Below the pieces are notes generated by a model, which had not been told where the DNA came from, ran no database searches, and saw nothing but the letters and a program-made list of their open reading frames with translations. Below are positions 17,490 to 26,152 of a stretch of 64,000 nucleotides of DNA, piece by piece (position 1 is the stretch's first letter; the number at the start of each line of letters is the position of its first letter). This DNA comes from Methanothrix sp. (lineage in GTDB: Archaea > Halobacteriota > Methanosarcinia > Methanotrichales > Methanotrichaceae): the NCBI GenBank assembly GCA_029907715.1, contig JARYLI010000006.1:1-64000 (forward strand), given 5' to 3'. Position numbers and translations under genes: made by a program.

Positions 17490-18593
17490 ATGAAAGTAGC
17501 ATCTGTTGTCGGGGCGAGGCCGAACTTCATAAAGCTCGCGCCCGTCTCAAGGGCTTTGCGGGAGAGGTTTCAGGAGGTGATAGTCCACACAGGCCAGCAC
17601 TACGACTACGAGATGGACAGAATATTCTTCGAAGAGATCGGGATACCTGAGCCTGACCACCATCTCGGGGTGGGATCCGGCAGCCACGGCAGGCAGACGG
17701 GGGAGATGCTGGCCCGCATCGAGGACGTCCTGATCAAGGAGGAGCCGGATGCGGTCGTGGTCTTCGGAGACACGAATACGACGCTTGCTGGAGCGCTGGC
17801 TGCGGCGAAGCTCCACATCACCCTGGTCCATGTGGAGGCTGGACTGCGGTCATATGATCGGAGAATGCCTGAGGAGATCAACCGCGTGCTTGTCGATCAC
17901 TGCTCGGATCTACTCAGCTGTCCCACAGAGACTGCTGTGGATAACCTCCGGCGCGAGGGTATTGTGGATGGCGTGTACCTGACAGGAGATGTGATGGTTG
18001 ATGCGATGAACCTCTGCATGGACATATCAAAGCGCTCGACGATTCTGGAAAGGCTGGAGCTCAGGCCGAAGGAGTACATTCTGGCGACGCTCCACCGTGC
18101 TGAGAACACCGATGACAGTGAAAGGCTGCGGGAGATCATCGGCGCGTTCGAGGATATCGGAAGCAACCTGGTATTTCCATGCCATCCCAGAACTGAGAGG
18201 AGGCTCAGGGATCTCGGGCTCTGGGATTCCCTGAAGGAGAGGATAAAGGTGATAAAGCCTGTGGGGTATCTGGATATGCTCCAGCTTGAAATGAACGCCT
18301 TGAGGATACTCACAGACTCGGGAGGCGTGCAGAAGGAGGCGTATATATTCAGGGTACCATGTGTCACGCTCAGAGAGCGCACCGAGTGGGTTGAGACCGT
18401 GAACGATGGCTGGAACGTGCTCGCCGGAGCCTCCAGGGAGAGCATCGTGAGGCATGCAAGAGGCTTTGTGCCGCCCCGATCACAGACGCATGTCTTCGGG
18501 GACGGAGAGGCGGGCCGCAGGATCGCGGATCTGATTGAGAGCTTTATGAGCTCAGGCCGCGGTTGCTCAGGAGGGCGTTTCGCGGCCTCATAA
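17490..18593 (+). CDS. wecB: UDP-N-acetylglucosamine 2-epimerase (non-hydrolysing)
   Basis: 367 residues, the usual length. It interconverts UDP-GlcNAc and UDP-ManNAc for surface polysaccharide or glycoprotein glycans. Motifs: GARPNFIKLAPV at the N-terminus, TGQHYDYEMD, VFGDTNTTLAGALAA, VEAGLRSYDRRMPEEINR, LTDSGGVQKEAY and RERTEWVET, all contacting the nucleotide or substrate. A secreted sequon-containing protein follows after nine bases and may be co-transcribed. Confidence 0.95.
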   Translation: MKVASVVGARPNFIKLAPVSRALRERFQEVIVHTGQHYDYEMDRIFFEEIGIPEPDHHLGVGSGSHGRQTGEMLARIEDVLIKEEPDAVVVFGDTNTTLAGALAAAKLHITLVHVEAGLRSYDRRMPEEINRVLVDHCSDLLSCPTETAVDNLRREGIVDGVYLTGDVMVDAMNLCMDISKRSTILERLELRPKEYILATLHRAENTDDSERLREIIGAFEDIGSNLVFPCHPRTERRLRDLGLWDSLKERIKVIKPVGYLDMLQLEMNALRILTDSGGVQKEAYIFRVPCVTLRERTEWVETVNDGWNVLAGASRESIVRHARGFVPPRSQTHVFGDGEAGRRIADLIESFMSSGRGCSGGRFAAS

Positions 18594-18602
18594 TGTGAAT
18601 TC

Positions 18603-19451
18603 ATGGAGCGGACGCGTCTGATGAGAATATTCGCTCTGATTCTGGCGATTCTGATCGCCTCTCTCACAGCAGATGCGAGACCAGAGCTTGCGGTTGAGAG
18701 TGTGAGCTCAGAGCTGGACGCCGGAAGGATTGGCAGCATGATTCTGAGCATCAGAAACGCTCAGACGAATGCCACAGAGGAGACACTCTACACCCTCAAC
18801 AGCTCTGATGCTTTATGTCTGGTCCTGAGGGCGGTCAGCCACGATGAGAGGTTGAGGGTGCTGAGCGAGCCACTGCATCTCGGCTCTCTCCGCTCCGGGT
18901 CCGGGATCACAGTGGAGGTCGCCGCGCTTGCAGGCGAGAATATCGGCGTCTATCCCGTGGACATCATACTGAGCTACATGTGGCTCTCCGGCATCGAGAC
19001 GTCTGGAGGGGCATCTCCCGAGGTGTATTTCCTGTATGAGAACTCCACCGATGTCTTCCCTGTTGAGGTGAAGGTCGTCTCAGGTCCGGTTCTTTCACTG
19101 ATCTCCAGTGGATCCTCTCTTGAGATCAGGAATCTGGGCGACAGGACAGCGAAGAATGTGAGTGCTCAGATCGAATCTCCGGTGGTTATTAGGAGATCAG
19201 GGATCGAGCTCGGCGAGATCCATCCCGGGAAATCGAAGAGCATCGAGATCCCCAAACTGGGGGAGGGGGAGTACCCTGTGGTGTGCAGGGTGAACTACAC
19301 ATCTGGGTTTACTGAGGTCAGCACAGAGCTGGCGACCGTGGTCCGGGTGCGCCATCTTCCGGGAGTTTCGATGCTGCTGGTGCCGCTGATCGCTGCGGCG
19401 CTTTACGTGGTGCTGAGGAGAGACGAGCTGAGAAGGATTATCAGGCGGTAA
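18603..19451 (+). CDS. Membrane-anchored surface protein, archaeal S-layer-related type
   Basis: 282 residues. A signal peptide (MRIFALILAILIASLTADA from the second Met) is followed by two beta-rich domains of about 100 residues resembling CARDB/NEW3 extracellular folds (SGITVEVAALAGENIGVYPV; GDRTAKNVSAQIESPVV). A C-terminal membrane helix (MLLVPLIAAALYVVL) with a basic tail faces the cytoplasm. N-x-T/S sequons are present. No specific function is recognised. Confidence 0.65.
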   Translation: MERTRLMRIFALILAILIASLTADARPELAVESVSSELDAGRIGSMILSIRNAQTNATEETLYTLNSSDALCLVLRAVSHDERLRVLSEPLHLGSLRSGSGITVEVAALAGENIGVYPVDIILSYMWLSGIETSGGASPEVYFLYENSTDVFPVEVKVVSGPVLSLISSGSSLEIRNLGDRTAKNVSAQIESPVVIRRSGIELGEIHPGKSKSIEIPKLGEGEYPVVCRVNYTSGFTEVSTELATVVRVRHLPGVSMLLVPLIAAALYVVLRRDELRRIIRR

Positions 19452-19777
19452 ATGATCTGAAAACCGGGCTCCTGGAGATACCCGATGCCTGGAGCTCTCG
19501 CCAGCACTTCGAGGGGCGTATACATGTCGAGTATTCCTATTAACCCCCATTTTCTGCGATCTGCCCATGTCGATAAGTAATTGTATAGATGCTATTTTAT
19601 ATCAAAAAATCAGGTTTTTAGGGATTCTCATGTCAACTGCTCCGGCCGATGACTGGAGTTTCCGCCACCCCTGCAGACCAGGAGGTTATACGATTTGCGA
19701 AAATCGCTGTGATGCATGGTGAATTCCAGTCCGGGGCGAAGGCTGCCCTGCTCCTGGGCGCAGCCACAGGGGCAACA
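19452..19777. other. Intergenic region before tRNA-Ser
   Basis: No convincing ORF. A very AT-rich patch (about 19570-19620) may be a promoter. A short GC-rich dyad, CTCCTGGGCGCAG, lies near 19750. Nothing else is recognised. Confidence 0.3.
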
Positions 19778-19787
19778 GATATAAACC
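19778..19787 (+). promoter_or_regulatory. TATA box for tRNA-Ser
   Basis: AGATATAAAC lies 25-34 bases before the first base of the tRNA gene, the normal archaeal spacing. Confidence 0.6.
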
Positions 19788-19833
19788 ATCAGATCTCTCA
19801 GCTGAAGTCGTGCCGGGGTGGCAGAGCGGACAA

Positions 19834-19866
19834 GCTCTGGGCCGTGCTCCAGCGGCAGAGGTCCAT
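19834..19866 (+). other. tRNA intron 1 (D-arm)
   Basis: 33 bases with an internal CTCTG/CAGAG helix. The 4-bp exon/intron helix GGAC/GTCC lies between bulges AAG and ATA; cutting after the second base of each bulge gives the boundaries used. Confidence 0.75.
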
Positions 19867-19917
19867 ACGCGGCAGGCTCGAGACCTGTTGTCCCTTCCAG
19901 GGACGCTTGGGTTCAAA

Positions 19918-19947
19918 ATGGCGCGGACGCTGAGTCCACCATGAAAA
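19918..19947 (+). other. tRNA intron 2 (T-loop)
   Basis: 30 bases with internal TGG/CCA and GGAC/GTCC pairing. The TTCA/TGAA helix lies between bulges AAA and AAT; cutting after the second bulge base restores a perfect T-loop TTCAAAT. Confidence 0.8.
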
Positions 19948-19996
19948 TCCCAACCCCGGCGCCAAATGACATCCTTCATCGGGGAGAGTAACCATC

Positions 19997-20143
19997 ATGG
20001 CCAGATTTCCAGAGGCAGAAAATCGAGTTCTGAATGTCAAGATATGCATGCGCTGCAATGCGCGCAACCCGGTCAGGGCGACACGCTGTCGTAAATGCAG
20101 GTACAAGGGTCTCAGGATGAAGTCCAAGGAGAGCAGAGGATAA
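19997..20143 (+). CDS. rpl40e: Large-subunit ribosomal protein eL40
   Basis: 48 residues, normal for archaeal L40e. A zinc ribbon of two C-x2-C pairs (CMRC, CRKC) sits between basic segments, with the family pattern CxxCxARNPxxAxxCRKC. It binds the large subunit near the factor-binding region. It lies nine bases upstream of the GGGP synthase start, so the two are probably co-transcribed. Confidence 0.95.
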   Translation: MARFPEAENRVLNVKICMRCNARNPVRATRCRKCRYKGLRMKSKESRG

Positions 20144-20151
20144 ACGGGTCT

Positions 20152-20919
20152 ATGCTCAGAAAGCGTGTCGAGATAGGTCCTGTGGAGTCGGAGCTCTGGG
20201 ATGCCGTGGAGTCGCACGGCGCGGCACACCTGACCCTCATAGATCCGGCGTCGCAGGATCCGGAGCGGGCTGCGCAGATGGCGAGATCAGCAGCGGACGC
20301 GGGCACCACGGCTATCATGGTCGGCGGATCTGTCGGTGCCACCGGCTCCACACTGGACAGGACCGTTCGCGCCATAAAGGAATCTGTGGATCTGCCGGTG
20401 ATTCTCTTTCCTAGCAGCGCTGCGGGTCTTTGCGATAGCGCTGATGCTGTATTCTTCATGAGCCTTCTGAACTCGAGATCCACCGGATACCTCATAGAGA
20501 ACCAGGCGCTGGGCGCGCCGGTTGTCTCCAGATACAGACTCGAGGCGATACCCATGGGCTATATAGTGGTGGAGCCTGGGGGTACGGTCGGGTGGGTTGG
20601 TGACGCGAAGCTCGTGCCGCGGAGAAAGCCAGAGATCGCGGCTGCGTATGCCCTCGCCGGGCGCTACCTCGGGATGCGGCTGATATATCTGGAGGCAGGC
20701 TCTGGCGCAGAGTCGCCCGTGCCTGCCAGCATGGTATCTGCGGTCAGGGATGCCATAGGTGATGCCCTTCTTGTCGTGGGCGGCGGGATACGCGACGCAG
20801 AGAGCGCCAGGAAGCTCGTGTCTGCGGGCGCAGATCTGATTGTCACCGGCACAGGCGTCGAGCAGTCCGGCGACGTCTTCGGGTTTGTTAGGGATATGGT
20901 CACAGCGATACATGTCTAG
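20152..20919 (+). CDS. Geranylgeranylglyceryl phosphate synthase
   Basis: 255 residues. It forms the first ether bond of archaeal lipids by joining geranylgeranyl diphosphate to sn-glycerol-1-phosphate. The TIM-barrel motifs are visible: HLTLIDPASQ near the N-terminus, VGGSVGATGSTLD, LFPSSAAGLCDSADAVFFMSLLNS, IYLEAGSGA, VVGGGIRDAESA and ADLIVTGTGVEQ for phosphate binding. The ATG at 20152 follows the L40e stop by eight bases; the M24 peptidase ATG overlaps its end by eight bases. Confidence 0.93.
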   Translation: MLRKRVEIGPVESELWDAVESHGAAHLTLIDPASQDPERAAQMARSAADAGTTAIMVGGSVGATGSTLDRTVRAIKESVDLPVILFPSSAAGLCDSADAVFFMSLLNSRSTGYLIENQALGAPVVSRYRLEAIPMGYIVVEPGGTVGWVGDAKLVPRRKPEIAAAYALAGRYLGMRLIYLEAGSGAESPVPASMVSAVRDAIGDALLVVGGGIRDAESARKLVSAGADLIVTGTGVEQSGDVFGFVRDMVTAIHV

Positions 20920-22063
20920 AGATGCTGTTGTTGGCGCTGTCAGAGCTCTTGGAGTCGATGGGCTGCTTCTTGTGGGCGACAGCATCTGCGATCCTGACAT
21001 ATTCTATGCATCGAGTTTCCTCTCCAGCGACAGGTTCGCTGTGCTGATCACAGACAGGGTTCACCTTCTGGTATCCAGCATGGAGAGATCGAGAGCCTCA
21101 GCAGAATCAAAGGCTGATGCGGTGGAGACGACGAGTGATTACTCCCTGAAATCCTGGATCGAAGAGCTCGGGAGTGCTGAGAAGGCATACATGAGGGTCC
21201 TCGAGGAGTTCGTCTCTGCACGCGGGATCTCGCGGTTGGGGATGCCCTCGAATGCTCCGGCTGGCATTTACAGAGGCCTGTCTGGGCGATTCGATCTCGT
21301 ACTCCTGGACAGACCATTCGAGCGTGTCCGTGCTGTTAAAACGCCTGAGGAGATCTCCGCGATTGAGGATGTCCAGGGGGCATGTGAATCTGCGATGGAT
21401 GTCGCAGTAAAACTCATCAAAAAATCGAAACCTTCTGGTGGCATTCTTGTTTCAGACGGCGCGCCTCTCACCTCTGAACGAGTGAGATGCGCTGTTGAGC
21501 TCAGGCTGGCGGAGCTTGGATGCGAGACCCTGGATACAATAGTCTGCGGCGGTCTCATGAGCTCCAATCCGCATTCAAGGGGCACTGGACCGCTTCCCGC
21601 GGACATGCCGATAGTCATAGACATATTCCCTCGATCGAAGATCAGCAGGTACTTTGCGGACATGACCCGCACAGTCGTCCGCGGGGAGCCGTCGTCGGAG
21701 ATCGTGGAAATGTACAATGCTGTGAAGGCTGCTCAGGAGGCGGGGCTGATGTGCATAAAGGATGGCGTGAGCGGGGCTGATGTGCACGAGGCTGTGTGCA
21801 GGACATTCGATGATTTTGGATACAAAGAGCGCGAGGAGAAGGGCTTCATCCACTCAACAGGCCATGGCGTCGGGCTGTCGATACATGAGAGCCCATCTCT
21901 GAGCGAGCGTGGGGAGATGCTCAGATCGGGCAATGTGGTCACCGTCGAGCCCGGGCTTTACTACCCCGATACTGGCGGCGTCAGGCTTGAGGATCTCGTT
22001 GTTGTCAGGGGGAATGGCTGCAGGAACCTGACGGCATTCGAGAAAGAGCTCGTGATCCGGTAG
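20912..22063 (+). CDS. M24 family peptidase, Xaa-Pro dipeptidase/aminopeptidase type
   Basis: 383 residues. An N-terminal creatinase-like domain precedes a pita-bread catalytic domain. Metal ligands are visible in order: Asp in VIDIFPR, Asp in YFADMTRT, His in HSTGHGVGLSIHE, Glu in TVEPGLYY and Glu in GVRLEDLVV, giving the five-ligand dinuclear site. It should remove residues preceding proline during peptide turnover in the cytoplasm. The start overlaps the lipid gene, so expression is probably coupled although the functions look unrelated. Confidence 0.9.
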   Translation: MSRDAVVGAVRALGVDGLLLVGDSICDPDIFYASSFLSSDRFAVLITDRVHLLVSSMERSRASAESKADAVETTSDYSLKSWIEELGSAEKAYMRVLEEFVSARGISRLGMPSNAPAGIYRGLSGRFDLVLLDRPFERVRAVKTPEEISAIEDVQGACESAMDVAVKLIKKSKPSGGILVSDGAPLTSERVRCAVELRLAELGCETLDTIVCGGLMSSNPHSRGTGPLPADMPIVIDIFPRSKISRYFADMTRTVVRGEPSSEIVEMYNAVKAAQEAGLMCIKDGVSGADVHEAVCRTFDDFGYKEREEKGFIHSTGHGVGLSIHESPSLSERGEMLRSGNVVTVEPGLYYPDTGGVRLEDLVVVRGNGCRNLTAFEKELVIR

Positions 22064-22148
22064 GCATACCCCTTTGAAAGAGATGCAGTCAGTGAAGAGT
22101 CCGTCACAGATGCACAAACCATCCATGGTATGCCGGGTCTTCAGAACA

Positions 22149-22188
22149 TGATTGACCTGAATACCTGAACCGGTCAATCAACAGGTAT
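22149..22188 (+). promoter_or_regulatory. Two interleaved inverted repeats at the DUF389 promoter
   Basis: TGATTGACC (22149-22157) pairs with GGTCAATCA (22172-22180), and ATACCTG (22161-22167) with CAGGTAT (22182-22188). The two dyad centres are 10 bases apart, about one helical turn. The second overlaps a TATA-like GGTATATC at 22184-22191, 41 bases before the next start codon. Two repressor dimers on one DNA face, or alternative hairpins, would fit. Confidence 0.55.
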
Positions 22189-22231
22189 ATCATGATCGAG
22201 CGTCTGGGTTACCACAGGAGCTTGTCCGCAA

Positions 22232-23287
22232 ATGGAGCTTCGTCTGATCGAGGTGGTCCTTCCAGAAAGGAATCTTGAGGCTTTGGAGAAGCTGCTCGAC
22301 GGCAGGGGCGAGGTTCTCGATGTTATGCTGCTGAGATCCCTTGGCTCCTACAGGTATCCTGTTCTGGGCGTATGGAGGGAGCGCTTCTCCACAGAGGAGA
22401 TAATCGTAAGAATACTTGCATCCGCCGAGAAGACCGAGGCTCTGACAGACCTCATATCAGATCGTTTTTCTAATGAGGATGGCTTCAGGATAAATATAAT
22501 CCCAGTTATGGCCACAATACCGGGCATGCCGGAGAGGGCAGAGCCAAGTCACACAGAGGTATCTCCAGAGGATAACAAGGTCTCGAAAGAGCGGATCAGC
22601 CGGGAAGAGCTCTACTCGTCCCTGGAGACTGCAGCGAAGCTGACCAAGGTGTACATCGCCATGATAGTTCTGTCATCCATCATAGCAGCAGCCGGCCTGC
22701 TCAGCAACAATGTTGTGTTGATAATCGGTGCAATGGTGGTGGCTCCGCTGATGGGCCCGAATGTCGCCCTGGCGCTTGCCACCACGCTGGGAGATCTGAC
22801 ACTGGCAAGAAATGCACTGAGGACCGATCTCGTCGGGATCTCGCTTGCCATAATCCTGTCGGTTCTTCTTGGATTTGTTCTCCCGGTCGATCCATCGATG
22901 CCTGAGATCCGATCAAGAACAAGTGTTGGGCTCGCAGAGGTTATTGTCGCGTTCGCATCAGGATGTGCAGGTGTTCTGGCGTTCACCACTGCAGCCCCAG
23001 CTGTGATAATTGGCGTGGCTGTCGCAGTCTCCCTTCTACCTCCACTTGTTGCTTTTGGTCTGCTCCTGGGCGCAGGGTATGTCTCACATGCAACCGGCGC
23101 ACTCCTGCTCTTTCTTGTTAACCTGATATCCGTGAACCTTGCTGGCGTTGCAACGTTCATAGCGCAGGGGATACTTCCCAGAAACTGGTGGGAGGCTGAC
23201 AGAGCCAGAAGGGCAACATCCATAGCGATTGTGCTGTGGGTGTTGCTGCTTGCGGCTCTGCTGATGATACTTGCCTTCAGAATCTGA
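22232..23287 (+). CDS. DUF389/TIGR00341 integral membrane protein
   Basis: 351 residues. The N-terminal about 75 residues form a small soluble alpha/beta domain, then a charged linker (about 100-130). About six membrane helices follow, with the family motif ASSIIAAAGLLSNNVVLIIGAMVVAPLMGPNVALAL-like region at about 150-185 and NLISVNLAGVATFIAQG near the C-terminus. The family is widespread and its function is unknown; transport or signalling has been suggested. It is transcribed alone behind the interleaved dyads. Confidence 0.85.
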   Translation: MELRLIEVVLPERNLEALEKLLDGRGEVLDVMLLRSLGSYRYPVLGVWRERFSTEEIIVRILASAEKTEALTDLISDRFSNEDGFRINIIPVMATIPGMPERAEPSHTEVSPEDNKVSKERISREELYSSLETAAKLTKVYIAMIVLSSIIAAAGLLSNNVVLIIGAMVVAPLMGPNVALALATTLGDLTLARNALRTDLVGISLAIILSVLLGFVLPVDPSMPEIRSRTSVGLAEVIVAFASGCAGVLAFTTAAPAVIIGVAVAVSLLPPLVAFGLLLGAGYVSHATGALLLFLVNLISVNLAGVATFIAQGILPRNWWEADRARRATSIAIVLWVLLLAALLMILAFRI

Positions 23288-23607
23288 TTGGATCTGCTCT
23301 CCGGGCCTTCCCAGGCTGGATGAAGCCACAGGTATCTGAAGATGACAAAACAGACAGGTGGGAAAGAGTTCAAGCCTCAAACCCTGCATGAATTCGATCT
23401 CGCCCTTATCTTGACATTGCCATCTCCTACTACTATTTAGAGGACGATGCTGCAGATCTTCGGTGGATCGAGCCATGCTAAATACTGTGAGGGATTGTGG
23501 GCTGCTTTTCGGGCGTCTCGCACCGGAAGATCTAACTCTGATAAACACACCGGTAAACATCAGGCGCTCCTTACTGATCCCGGAGCTTTCCAGCAGCCGG
23601 AGGCGTT
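23288..23607. other. Intergenic region, one weak small ORF
   Basis: An open frame of 53 codons starts at the ATG near 23475 (MLNTVRDCGLLF) and runs 30 bases into the UPF0282 gene in another frame. It has no recognisable motif or clear ribosome binding site, so I do not call it. A CGGAGGCG site just before 23608 serves the next gene. Confidence 0.35.
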
Positions 23608-24486
23608 ATGAACCTGAATCCCATTGCCTTCGATAGCCTTGGCGTGAGATCGATGGCCACATGCCTGGAGGCCGGAGGTCTCAGAGTCATGATAGATCCT
23701 GCGGTCTCACTTGGTCCAAGAAGATACGGCCTGCCACCGCATCCCGTTGAAATAGAACGGCTCAATGCAGCATGGCAGGATGTCAGAGGCATCGCGGAAT
23801 CCAGCGATATAATAATCGTCACGCATTACCACTACGATCATCATAACCCTGATGATCCGGATATCTACAAAGGAAAGATCGTTTATATCAAGGATCCAAA
23901 GAACAGGATCAATTTCAGCCAGAAGCGTCGAGCCCATTACTTTCTGAGCAGGATCGAGGGCGAGGATATAAGGATCGCGGATGGTGGGGAGTTCAGCCAC
24001 GGGCCCATCACGATAAGGTTCTCCCAGCCTGTGTACCACGGCACCGGAAACAGGCTCGGGTATGTTATTGAGGCATCAATCTCATGCGGGGAGGATAAGG
24101 TGCTGTACACAAGCGATGTCGAGGGGCCAGCAGTGGATGATCAGGTCTCGTTCATACTCGAGGAGAATCCCAGGACCCTGATCCTCGATGGCCCGATGAC
24201 ATACCTGCTTGGCTACCGCTACTCGGAGGAGGATCTGGGAAGATCTGTGGATAATATAATAAAAATAATAAGTAACACGTCCATCAAAACCATCGTTATA
24301 GATCATCACTTCATGAGGGATCTGGCTCATGCTGATAGGATCCCTGAGGTCTACAGGAGGGCGCAAGATGCCGGCGTGAGGGTGCTGAGCGCTGCGGAAC
24401 TCATGGGCAGAACGCCGGATCTGCTGGAGGCCAGGAGGAAGGAGCTCTACAGAACATATCCGGTAAACAGGGAGAGCAGCATGTGA
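23608..24486 (+). CDS. UPF0282 metallo-beta-lactamase-fold hydrolase
   Basis: 292 residues. The zinc motif THYHYDHH (H73, H75, D77, H78) is followed by a late Asp and His ([19 protein letters not shown]) as in other metallo-beta-lactamase folds. The start [18 protein letters not shown] is typical of the archaeal UPF0282 group. Substrate unknown; nuclease or esterase activity occurs elsewhere in the fold. The ribosome binding site GGAGGCG is well placed before the ATG. Confidence 0.85.
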   Translation: MNLNPIAFDSLGVRSMATCLEAGGLRVMIDPAVSLGPRRYGLPPHPVEIERLNAAWQDVRGIAESSDIIIVTHYHYDHHNPDDPDIYKGKIVYIKDPKNRINFSQKRRAHYFLSRIEGEDIRIADGGEFSHGPITIRFSQPVYHGTGNRLGYVIEASISCGEDKVLYTSDVEGPAVDDQVSFILEENPRTLILDGPMTYLLGYRYSEEDLGRSVDNIIKIISNTSIKTIVIDHHFMRDLAHADRIPEVYRRAQDAGVRVLSAAELMGRTPDLLEARRKELYRTYPVNRESSM

Positions 24487-24764
24487 GAAAAGCGGTTGCG
24501 CGCTTTATCATTGATAGGCATGCGACACCGCGGGTTCATCTGGCATTTTGTCAATGCATGCTGAATCCTGACGCACCATTCAGCCATTCGAGCAAGCAAC
24601 CAGAAAAGCATGCAGAAGACCCAAAAACCCCACGCCTGCAGCCAGAACCAGGCCTGATTCTATCGACCCTGTAGACACCACGAACTGCCGGTAAACAGAT
24701 GCCTCACGACGCCAGCGCAGTGCTGAGAAACCCAATGTGCGATAAAAATGATGCTGTAACGGCA
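24487..24764. other. Intergenic region
   Basis: No gene is recognised in the 278 bases between the hydrolase and the small membrane protein. Both strands have open frames, but none with motifs or a ribosome binding site. Confidence 0.3.
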
Positions 24765-24881
24765 CTACGTCAGACCAAAGAGTGCCGACAGCAGATATAT
24801 CGGGAACATGAATGCGATCAGGAAACCCAACACCATCACTGCCATTGCGAAGCCGTTTCCTCCCATACGATCCACCACCAT
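24765..24881 (-). CDS. Small single-pass membrane protein
   Basis: A 38-residue ORF: MVVDRMGGNGFA, then an uninterrupted hydrophobic helix of about 24 residues (VMVLGFLIAFMF and following), ending GLT. On the minus strand a TATA box TTAATATATC (24899-24908) lies 18-27 bases before the ATG, giving a leaderless message. An internal Met6 preceded by GGTGGTG could also be the start. No family is recognised. Confidence 0.55.
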   Translation of the reverse strand: MVVDRMGGNGFAMAVMVLGFLIAFMFPIYLLSALFGLT

Positions 24882-24949
24882 ATGCCATTCTAAGGAGCGA
24901 TATATTAACCTTTGGGAGAACAATATCGCCCCGATATCCTTCCAAGAAA

Positions 24950-24960
24950 TCTTAAATATG
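24950..24960 (+). promoter_or_regulatory. TATA box for the GAPDH-like gene
   Basis: TCTTAAATATG lies about 40 bases before the TTG start at 24996, leaving room for the AGGAAGTGAT ribosome binding site. Confidence 0.5.
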
Positions 24961-24995
24961 GTGCCTTCTCAACACCGCGCAGGAAGTGATCGTAC

Positions 24996-26150
24996 TTGAA
25001 TAAGAACGCTGGCTTTGTGGGTTTTGATGGCACGGAGAGCAAGAGGACCATATTCGCCCTGCATGCCGTTAAGCAGGCAGCCGGCATCGGTGGCGACATA
25101 AATGTGCTCGTGAGAAAACCGCACGCCAGAGCTGTATCGATGCTGAGGAAGATGATCAGGATCTGCGGTGTCAGGGCATATGCCAGCAGTGACGAGGACA
25201 GAGCAAAATGGGAGAGCGCGGGTTTCAGGCTTGAGGGAGGATACAGGGATTTTTTCGATAGCTCCGAGTTTATCATGATCGGCACACCGGGGGATGAGGA
25301 GCTCCCCTACCTGAAATCAGGGCTTGAACACGGCTGCTTTGTCGCTCTGATGGGGGGAGCCCACAGGGATGAGCTGCAGAAGGGCCTTGAGGAGGAGGGC
25401 TTCCAGCTCACAGATGATGTGAGGGAGGATCTCAGGAGGGAGTTCTTCTTCGGGCTTGAGAACTACGAGAGATTTCTTAAGGCGAAGCCAAAGGTCGTGC
25501 AGTGCACAAGCTGCAACACGACAGGCCTGAGCAGGCTTGCATATGCCGCGCGGCCTCTCGGTCTCTGCGGCATGATCGGGAATATCGACAGAAGACATGG
25601 TGATCCGCACACGGTCGTGCGCGCATCGCCAAGCGCCATACAGTTCGGGAGGGGCGCAGGGCATCAGGGTGCAGATGCTGGCACGATATTCAAGGACGTA
25701 AAGTTCTCGATACGCGCCTCTAAGGTGCCGACGACGGTACCGCACACGAACTTTCTCAACCTGATCTTCAAGGGGCACCCGACACCGCAGGAGCTCGTCG
25801 AGAGGCTTGCCAGCACGCGCGAGGTGGTCGTGATACCCTACCAGGATGCGGGCGGAAGACGGCACGAGTGGACGAGCGAGATCCTCGAGGCATTTCTGTC
25901 TGGCTTTGAGAGGCCAATCTCTCCGGAGATATTCGAGCTTCTTGTATCAGATGCGATAATACCATTCGAGCTCGGCGATTACACGATCATGCAGACGGTC
26001 TCGATGGTTGAGCAGATGTCGATCGCTGTGCCAAACCATGTTGAAGCGTACATGCTCTCATGCGGCTACCCCGCTGCTGATGTGCACGAGACGGTGGACA
26101 GAGCCATCGGAGTGGTCCATGGCATATGGCCGGACAGGCTGAGCATCTGA
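24996..26150 (+). CDS. Divergent archaeal glyceraldehyde-3-phosphate dehydrogenase homologue
   Basis: 384 residues. The SCNTTGLSR motif with catalytic-type C173, NIDRRHGDP, and the HQGADAGTIFKD segment align with type II archaeal GAPDH. The N-terminus reads GFVGFDGTESKR instead of the family's NGYGTIGKR, so the dinucleotide-binding glycine loop is not intact. It is also longer than typical archaeal GAPDH (about 340). It may use another cofactor or substrate, or have lost dehydrogenase activity. The TTG start is backed by AGGAAGTGAT upstream. endA starts three bases after its stop. Confidence 0.65.
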   Translation: MNKNAGFVGFDGTESKRTIFALHAVKQAAGIGGDINVLVRKPHARAVSMLRKMIRICGVRAYASSDEDRAKWESAGFRLEGGYRDFFDSSEFIMIGTPGDEELPYLKSGLEHGCFVALMGGAHRDELQKGLEEEGFQLTDDVREDLRREFFFGLENYERFLKAKPKVVQCTSCNTTGLSRLAYAARPLGLCGMIGNIDRRHGDPHTVVRASPSAIQFGRGAGHQGADAGTIFKDVKFSIRASKVPTTVPHTNFLNLIFKGHPTPQELVERLASTREVVVIPYQDAGGRRHEWTSEILEAFLSGFERPISPEIFELLVSDAIIPFELGDYTIMQTVSMVEQMSIAVPNHVEAYMLSCGYPAADVHETVDRAIGVVHGIWPDRLSI

Positions 26151-26152
26151 GA

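Larger units (their letters stand above)
19812..19964 (+). tRNA. tRNA-Ser, anticodon CGA, with two non-canonical introns
   Basis: The ends pair as acceptor GCCGGGG/CCCCGGC with discriminator G73 and encoded CCA. The gene is 153 bases and folds only if two segments are removed: 19834-19866 (33 bases, D-arm near position 21/22) and 19918-19947 (30 bases, T-loop 59/60). Each junction shows a 4-bp central helix between 3-base bulges: GGAC/GTCC with bulges AAG and ATA, and TTCA/TGAA with bulges AAA and AAT. After splicing, the anticodon arm is GCAGG-CTCGAGA-CCTGT, the variable arm TCCCT-TCC-AGGGA, and the T-arm TTGGG-TTCAAAT-CCCAA, giving 87 bases plus CCA. There is no intron at 37/38. The weakest point is an A12-C23 mismatch in the D-stem. 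Confidence 0.85.

Noticed and set aside
22149-22188. H-type pseudoknot from the interleaved dyads
   Set aside because: The loop that would cross the 9-bp stem is one base long, which is sterically impossible with both stems complete; overlapping operators or alternative hairpins fit better.
24580-24945. 121-codon minus-strand frame over the small membrane protein
   Set aside because: Composition is not protein-like, and a different frame there gives a clean membrane helix with promoter.
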